A stretch of 64,000 nucleotides of DNA from Closterium sp. NIES-65 (Eukaryota; Streptophyta; Zygnematophyceae; Desmidiales; Closteriaceae): positions 62,001-126,000 of the forward strand of contig CANXME010002509.1 of the NCBI GenBank assembly GCA_948144175.1. The letters run 5' to 3'. The translations under genes and the position numbers were made by a program. Under the pieces are notes generated by a model. The model did not search any database and was not told the DNA's origin. It saw only the letters and a program-made list of their open reading frames with translations. This document shows positions 58,484 through 64,000 of this stretch, piece by piece. The stretch's first letter is position 1, and each line of letters starts with the position of its first letter.

Positions 58484-61400
58484 GTGGTGCAGCAGAGCAG
58501 GTGAGTGGTGCGGCAGAGCAGGTGAGTGGTGCGGCAGAGCAGGTGAGTGGTGCGGCAGAGCAGGTGAGTGGTGCGGCAGAGCAGGTGAGTGGTGCAGCAG
58601 AGCAGGTGAGTGGTGCGGCAGAGCAGGTGAGTGGTGCAGCAGAGCAGGTGAGTGGTGCGACAGAGCAGGTGAGTGGTGCAGCAGAGCAGGTGAGTGGTGC
58701 GGCAGAGCAGGTGAGTGGTGCGGCAGAGCAGGTGAGTGGTGCAGCAGAGCAGGTGAGTGGTGCGACAGAGCAGGTGAGTGGTGCGGCAGAGCAGGTGAGT
58801 GGTGCGGCAGAGCAGGTGAGTGGTGCGGCAGAGCAGGTGAGTGGTGCAGCAGAGCAGGTGAGTGGTGCGGCAGAGCAGGTGAGTGGTGCGGCAGAGCAGG
58901 TGAGTGGTGCAGCAGAGCAGGTGAGTGGTGCGGCAGAGCAGGTGAGTGGTGCGACAGAGCAGGTGAGTGGTGCAGCAGAGCAGGTGAGTGGTGCGGCAGA
59001 GCAGGTGAGTGGTGCGGCAGAGCAGGTGAGTGGTGCGGCAGAGCAGGTGAGTGGTGCGGCAGAGCAGGTGAGTGGTGCGGCAGAGCAGGTGGGTGGTGCG
59101 GCAGAGCAGGTGAGTGGTGCGGCAGAGCAGGTGAGTGGTGCGGCAGAGCAGGTGAGTGGTGCGGCAGAGCAGGTGAGTGGTGCGGCAGAGCAGGTGAGTG
59201 GTGCGGCAGAGCAGGTGAGTGGTGCGGCAGAGCAGGTGAGTGGTGCGGCAGAGCAGGTGAGTGGTGCAGCAGAGCAGGTGAGTGGTGCGGCAGAGCAGGT
59301 GAGTGGTGCGGCAGAGCAGGTGAGTGGTGCGGCAGAGCAGCTGAGTGGTGCGGCAGAGCAGGTGGGTGGTGCGGCAGAGCAGGTGAGTGGTGCGGCAGAG
59401 CAGGTGAGTGGTGCGGCAGAGCAGGTGAGTGGTGCAGCAGAGCAGCTGAGTGGTGCGGCAGAGCAGGTGAGTGGTGCGGCAGAGCAGGTGAGTGGTGCGG
59501 CAGAGCAGGTGAGTGGTGCAGCAGAGCAGGTGAGTGGTGCAGCAGAGCAGGTGAGTGGTGCGGCAGAGCAGGTGAGTGGTGCGGCAGAGCAGGTGAGTGG
59601 TGCGGCAGAGAAGGTGAGTGGTGCGGCAGAGCAGGTGAGTGGTGCGGCAGAGCAGGTGAGTGGTGCGGCAGAGCAGGTGAGTAGTGCGGCAGAGCAGGTG
59701 AGTGGTGCGGCAGAGCAGGTGAGTGGTGCGGCAGAGCAGGTGAGTGGTGCAGCAGAGCAGGTGACTGGTGCGGCAGAGCAGGTGAGTGGTGCAGCAGAGC
59801 AGGTGACTGGTGCGGCAGAGCAGGTGAGTGGTGCAGCAGAGCAGGTGAGTGGTGCAGCAGAGCAGGTGAGTGGTGCAGCAGAGCAGGTGAGTGGTGCAGC
59901 AGAGCAGGTGAGTGGTGCGGCAGAGCAGGTGAGTGGTGCAGCAGAGCAGGTGAGTGGTGCAGCAGAGCAGGTGAGTGGTGCAGCAGAGCAGGTGAGTGGT
60001 GCATCAGAGCAGGTGAGTGGTGCAGCAGAGCAGGTGAGTGGTGCAGCAGAGCAGGTGAGTGGTGCAGCAGAGCAGGTGAGTGGTGCAGCAGAGCAGGTGA
60101 GTGGTGCGGCAGAGCAGGTGAGTGGTGCAGCAGAGCAGGTGAGTGGTGCAGCAGAGCAGGTGAGTGGTGCAGCAGAGCAGGTGAGTGGTGCAGCAGAGCA
60201 GGTGAGTAGTGCGGCAGAGCAGGTGAGTGGTGCAGCAGAGCAGGTGAGTGGTGCGGCAGAGCAGGTGAGTGGTGCAGCAGAGCAGGTGAGTGGTGCGGCA
60301 GAGCAGGTGAGTGGTGCGGCAGAGCAGGTGAGTGGTGCAGCAGAGCAGGTGAGTGGTGCGGCAGAGCAGGTGAGTGGTGCAGCAGAGCAGGTGAGTGGTG
60401 CAGCAGAGCAGGTGAGTGGTGCGGCAGAGCAGGTGAGTGGTGCAGCAGAGCAGGTGAGTGGTGCGGCAGAGCAGGTGAGTGGTGCGGCAGAGCAGGTGAG
60501 TGGTGCGGCAGAGCAGGTGAGTGGTGCGGCAGAGCAGGTGAGTGGTGCGGCAGAGCAGATGAGTGGTGCGGCAGAGCAGGTGAGTGGTGCGGCAGAGCAG
60601 GTGAGTGGTGCGGCAGAGCAGGTGAGTGGTGGGCAGAGCAGGTGAGTGGTGCGGCAGAGCAGGTGAGTGGTGCGGCAGAGCAGGTGAGTGGTGCGGCAGA
60701 GCAGGTGAGTGGTGCGGCAGAGCAGGTGAGTGGTGCAGGCAGAGCAGGTGAGTGGTGCAGCAGAGCAGGTGAGTGGTGCAGCAGAGCAGGTGAGTGGTGC
60801 AGCAGAGCAGGTGAGTGGTGCAGCAGAGCAGGTGAGTGGTGCAGCAGAGCAGGTGAGTGGTGCAGGCAGAGCAGGTGAGTGGTGCAGCAGAGCAGGTGAG
60901 TGGTAGCGGCAGAGCAGGTGAGTGGATGCAGCAGAGCAGGTGAGTGGTGCAGCAGAGCAGGTGAGTGGTGCAGCAGAGCAGGTGAGTGGTGCGGCAGAGC
61001 AGGTGAGTGGTGCAGCAGAGCAGGTGAGTGGATGCGGCAGAGCAGGTGAGTGGTGCAGCAGAGCAGGTGAGTGGTGCAGCAGAGCAGGGTGGAGTGGTGG
61101 CAGCAGAGCAGGTGAGTGGTGCAGCAGAGCAGGTGAGTGGTGCAGCAGAGCAGGTGAGTGGTGCAGCAGAGCAGGTGAGTGGTGCAGCAGAGCAGGTGAG
61201 TGGTGCGGCAGAGCAGGTGAGTGGTGCAGCAGAGCAGGTGAGTGGTGCGGCAGAGCAGGTGAGTGGTGCAGCAGAGCAGGTGAGTGGTGCAGCAGAGCAG
61301 GTGAGTGGTGCAGCAGAGCAGGTGAGTGGTGCGGCAGAGCAGGTGAGTGGTGCAGCAGAGCAGGTGAGTGGAGCGGCAGAGCAGGTGAGTGGTGCGGCAG

Positions 61401-64000
61401 AGCAGGTGAGTGGTGCAGCAGAGCAGGTGAGTGGTGCGGCAGAGCAGGTGAGTGGTGCAGCAGAGCAGGTGAGTGGTGCGGCAGAGCAGGTGAGTGGTGC
61501 AGCAGAGCAGGTGAGTGGTGCAGCAGAGCAGGTGAGTGGTGCGGCAGAGCAGGTGAGTGGTGCAGCAGAGCAGGTGAGTGGTGCGGCAGAGCAGGTGAGT
61601 GGTGCGGCAGAGCAGGTGAGTGGTGTCGGCAGAGCAGGTGAGTGGTGCGGCAGAGCAGTGTGAGTGGGTGCAGCAGAGCAGGTGAGTGGTGCAGCAGAGC
61701 AGGTGAGTGGTGCAGCAGAGCAGGTGAGTGGTGCGGCAGAGCAGGTGAGTGGTGCAGCAGAGCAGGTGAGTGGTGCAGCAGAGCAGGTGAGTGGTGCGGC
61801 AGAGCAGGTGAGTGGTGCGGCAGAGCAGGTGAGTGGTGCAGCAGAGCAGGTGAGTGGTGCGGCAGAGCAGGTGAGTGGTGCGGCAGAGCAGGTGAGTGGT
61901 GCAGCAGAGCAGGTGAGTGGTGCAGCAGAGCAGGTGAGTGGTGCAGCAGAGCAGGTGAGTGGTGCGGCAGAGCAGGTGAGTGGTGCAGCAGAGCAGGTGA
62001 GTGGTGCGGCAGAGCAGGTGAGTGGTGCGGCAGAGCAGGTGAGTGGTGCAGCAGAGCAGGTGAGTGGTGCAGCAGAGCAAGTGAGTGGTGCAGCAGAGCA
62101 GGTGAGTGGTGCGGCAGAGCAGGTGAGTGGTGCAGCAGAGCAGGTGAGTGGTGCGGCAGAGCAGGTGAGTGGTGCGGCAGAGCAGGTGAGTGGTGCAGCA
62201 GAGCAGGTGAGTGGTGCAGCAGAGCAGGTGAGTGGTGCAGCAGAGCAGGTGAGTGGTGCAGCAGAGCAGGTGAGTGGTGCGGCAGAGCAGGTGAGTGGTG
62301 CAGCAGAGCAGGTGAGTGGTGCGGCAGAGCAGGTGAGTGGTGCAGCAGAGCAGGTGAGTGGGCGGCAGAGCAGGTGAGTGGTGCAGCAGAGCAGGTGAGT
62401 GGTGCAGCAGAGCAGGTGAGTGGTGCGGCAGAGCAGGTGAGTGGTGCAGCAGAGCAGGTGAGTGGTGCAGGCAGAGCAGGTGAGTGGTGCAGCAGAGCAG
62501 GTGAGTGGTGCAGCAGAGCAGGTGAGTGGTGCGGCAGAGCAGGTGAGTGGTGCGCAGCAGGTGAGTGGTGCAGCAGAGCAGGTGAGTGGTGCGGCAGAGC
62601 AGGTGAGTGGTGCGGCAGAGCAGGTGAGTGGTGCGGCAGAGCAGGTGAGTGGTGCGGCAGAGCAGGTGAGTGGTGCAGCAGAGCAGGTGAGTGGTGCGGC
62701 AGAGCAGGTGAGTGGTGCGGCAGAGCAGGTGAGTGGTGCAGCAGAGCAGGTGAGTGGTGCGGCAGAGAAGGTGAGTGGTGCGGCAGAGCAGGTGAGTGGT
62801 GCAGCAGAGCAAGGTGAGTGGTGCAGCAGAGCAGGTGAGTGGTGCAGCAGAGCAGGTGAGTGGTGCAGCAGAGTAGGTGAGTGGTGCGGCAGCGCAGGTG
62901 AGTGGTGCAGCAGAGCAGGTGAGTGGTGCAGCAGAGCAGGTGAGTGGTGCGGCCAGAGCAGGTGAGTGGTGCGGCAGAGCAGGTGAGTGGTGCAGCAGAG
63001 CAGGTGAGTGGTGCGGCAGAGCAGGTGAGTGGTGCGGCAGAGCAGGTGAGTGGTGCAGCAGGAGCAGGTGAGTGGTGCGGCAGAGCAGGTGAGTGGTGCG
63101 GCAGAGCAGGTGATGTGGTGCAGCAGAGCAGGTGAGTGGTGCGGCAGAGCAGGTGAGTGGTGCGGCAGAGCAGGTGTAGTGGTGCAGCAGAGCAGGGTGA
63201 GTGGTGCGGCAGAGCAGCGTGAGTGGTGCGGCAGAGCAGGTGAGTTGGGGGGGTGCGGCAGAGCAGGTGAGTGGTGCGGCAGAGCAGGTGAGTGGTGCGG
63301 CAGAGCAGGTGAGTGGTGCGGCAGAGCAGGTGAGTGGTGCGGCAGAGCAGGTGAGTGGTGCGGCAGAGCAGTGCAGTGGTGCGGCAGAGCAGGTGAGTGG
63401 TGCGAGCAGAGCAGGTGAGTGGTGGCGTGCAGAAGGCAGGTGAGTGGTGCGGCAGAGCAGGTGAGTGGTGCGGCAGAGCAGGTGAGTGGTGCGGCAGAGC
63501 AGGTGAGTGGTGCAGCAGAGCAGGTGAGTGTGCAGAGCAGGGGGGCAGAGCAGGTCGAGTGTGCGCAGAGCAGGTGAGTGGTGCAGCAGAGGCAGGTGAG
63601 TGGTGCGGCCGAGCAGGTGAGTGGTGCGGCAGAGCAGGTGAGTGGTGCGGCAGAGCAGGTGAGTGGTGCGGCAGAGCAGGTGAGTGGTGCGGCAGAGCAG
63701 TGAGTGGTGCGGCAGAGCAGGTGAGTGGTGCGGCAGAGCAGGTGAGTGGAATGGTGCGGCAGAGCAGGTGAGTGGTGCGGCAGAGCAGGTGAGTGGTGCG
63801 GCATAGCGGTGAGTGGTGCAGGCAGAGCAGGTGAGTGGTGCGGCAGAGGCAGGTGAGTGGTGCAGGCAGAGCAGGTGAGTGTGCGGCAGAGCAGGTGAGT
63901 GGTGGCGGCAGAGCAGGTGAGTGGTGCGGCAGAGCAGGGTGAGTGGTGCGGCAGAGCAGGTGAGTGGTGCGGCAGAGCAGGTGAGTGGTGCGGCAGAGCA
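58484..64000 (+). repeat. 21-bp tandem array A5 (right end outside window)
   Basis: About 262 units. The stretch 59760-60210 carries the same rare variants in the same order as the start of A2. Units at 60630-61110, 61620-61670, 62370-62560 and especially 63060-64000 contain many single-base insertions, deletions and odd junctions. The - strand open frames of 1466 and 1266 codons are artefacts. Confidence 0.96.

Overview
This is a eukaryotic nuclear window. The genes have spliceosomal introns with GT-AG borders, tandem repeats dominate, and there is no operon structure. I cannot name the species. The GC-rich coding style and a THUMPD1/TAN1-type gene would suit a green-lineage genome, possibly a streptophyte alga, but that is a low-confidence inference.

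Layout. About one third of the window (about 21.6 kb) is five blocks, all in the same orientation, of one 21-bp tandem repeat: A1 1-4305, A2 16876-22497, A3 25024-25524, A4 51820-57473 and A5 58484-64000, roughly 1000 units in all. Every canonical unit carries CAG|GTGAGT, the perfect consensus 5' splice site. At A3 the array begins exactly at the donor of a 26-codon exon, so the repeat appears to have grown out of an exon-intron border. Five of six frames of the repeat are open, so the enormous open frames there (up to about 2000 aa) are not evidence of genes.

Between A1 and A2 lie a duplicated array flank (F, 4306-5093; second copy 22498-23285), a partial THUMPD1-like tRNA-acetylation adaptor gene with tandemly duplicated exons (6575-8943), a 434-bp MITE nested in a 14-bp minisatellite (8999-9432), and a 7.2-kb segment (D1, 9664-16875). 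D1 recurs at 45120-51819 as D1'. Each D copy ends in a 21-bp array.

The centre, 25566-44798, is a 19.2-kb DNA transposon whose borders can be read in the window. It has 12-bp terminal inverted repeats (11/12 match) and a 3-bp target duplication (CCT/GCT). It sits inside an F-type flank whose empty site is present twice, at 4344 and 22536. The element carries three spliced genes whose exon phases all close: a Plavaka-type (CMC/EnSpm-related) transposase on + with ten exons and 861 codons; a complete Ulp1/C48 SUMO-type cysteine peptidase on - with five exons and 263 codons; and an unrecognised repeat-rich protein with an acidic tail on - with five exons and about 1053 codons. By inference, the transposase mobilises the element through its TIRs, and the other two products are accessory: deSUMOylation of host or element proteins, and possible DNA or protein binding. 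The introns of these genes are themselves filled with different minisatellites.

Right of the element come D1', A4, a short unique stretch with a 19-bp repeat and one small exon, and A5, which runs off the end. No prokaryotic features, CRISPR, rRNA or confident tRNA genes are seen.
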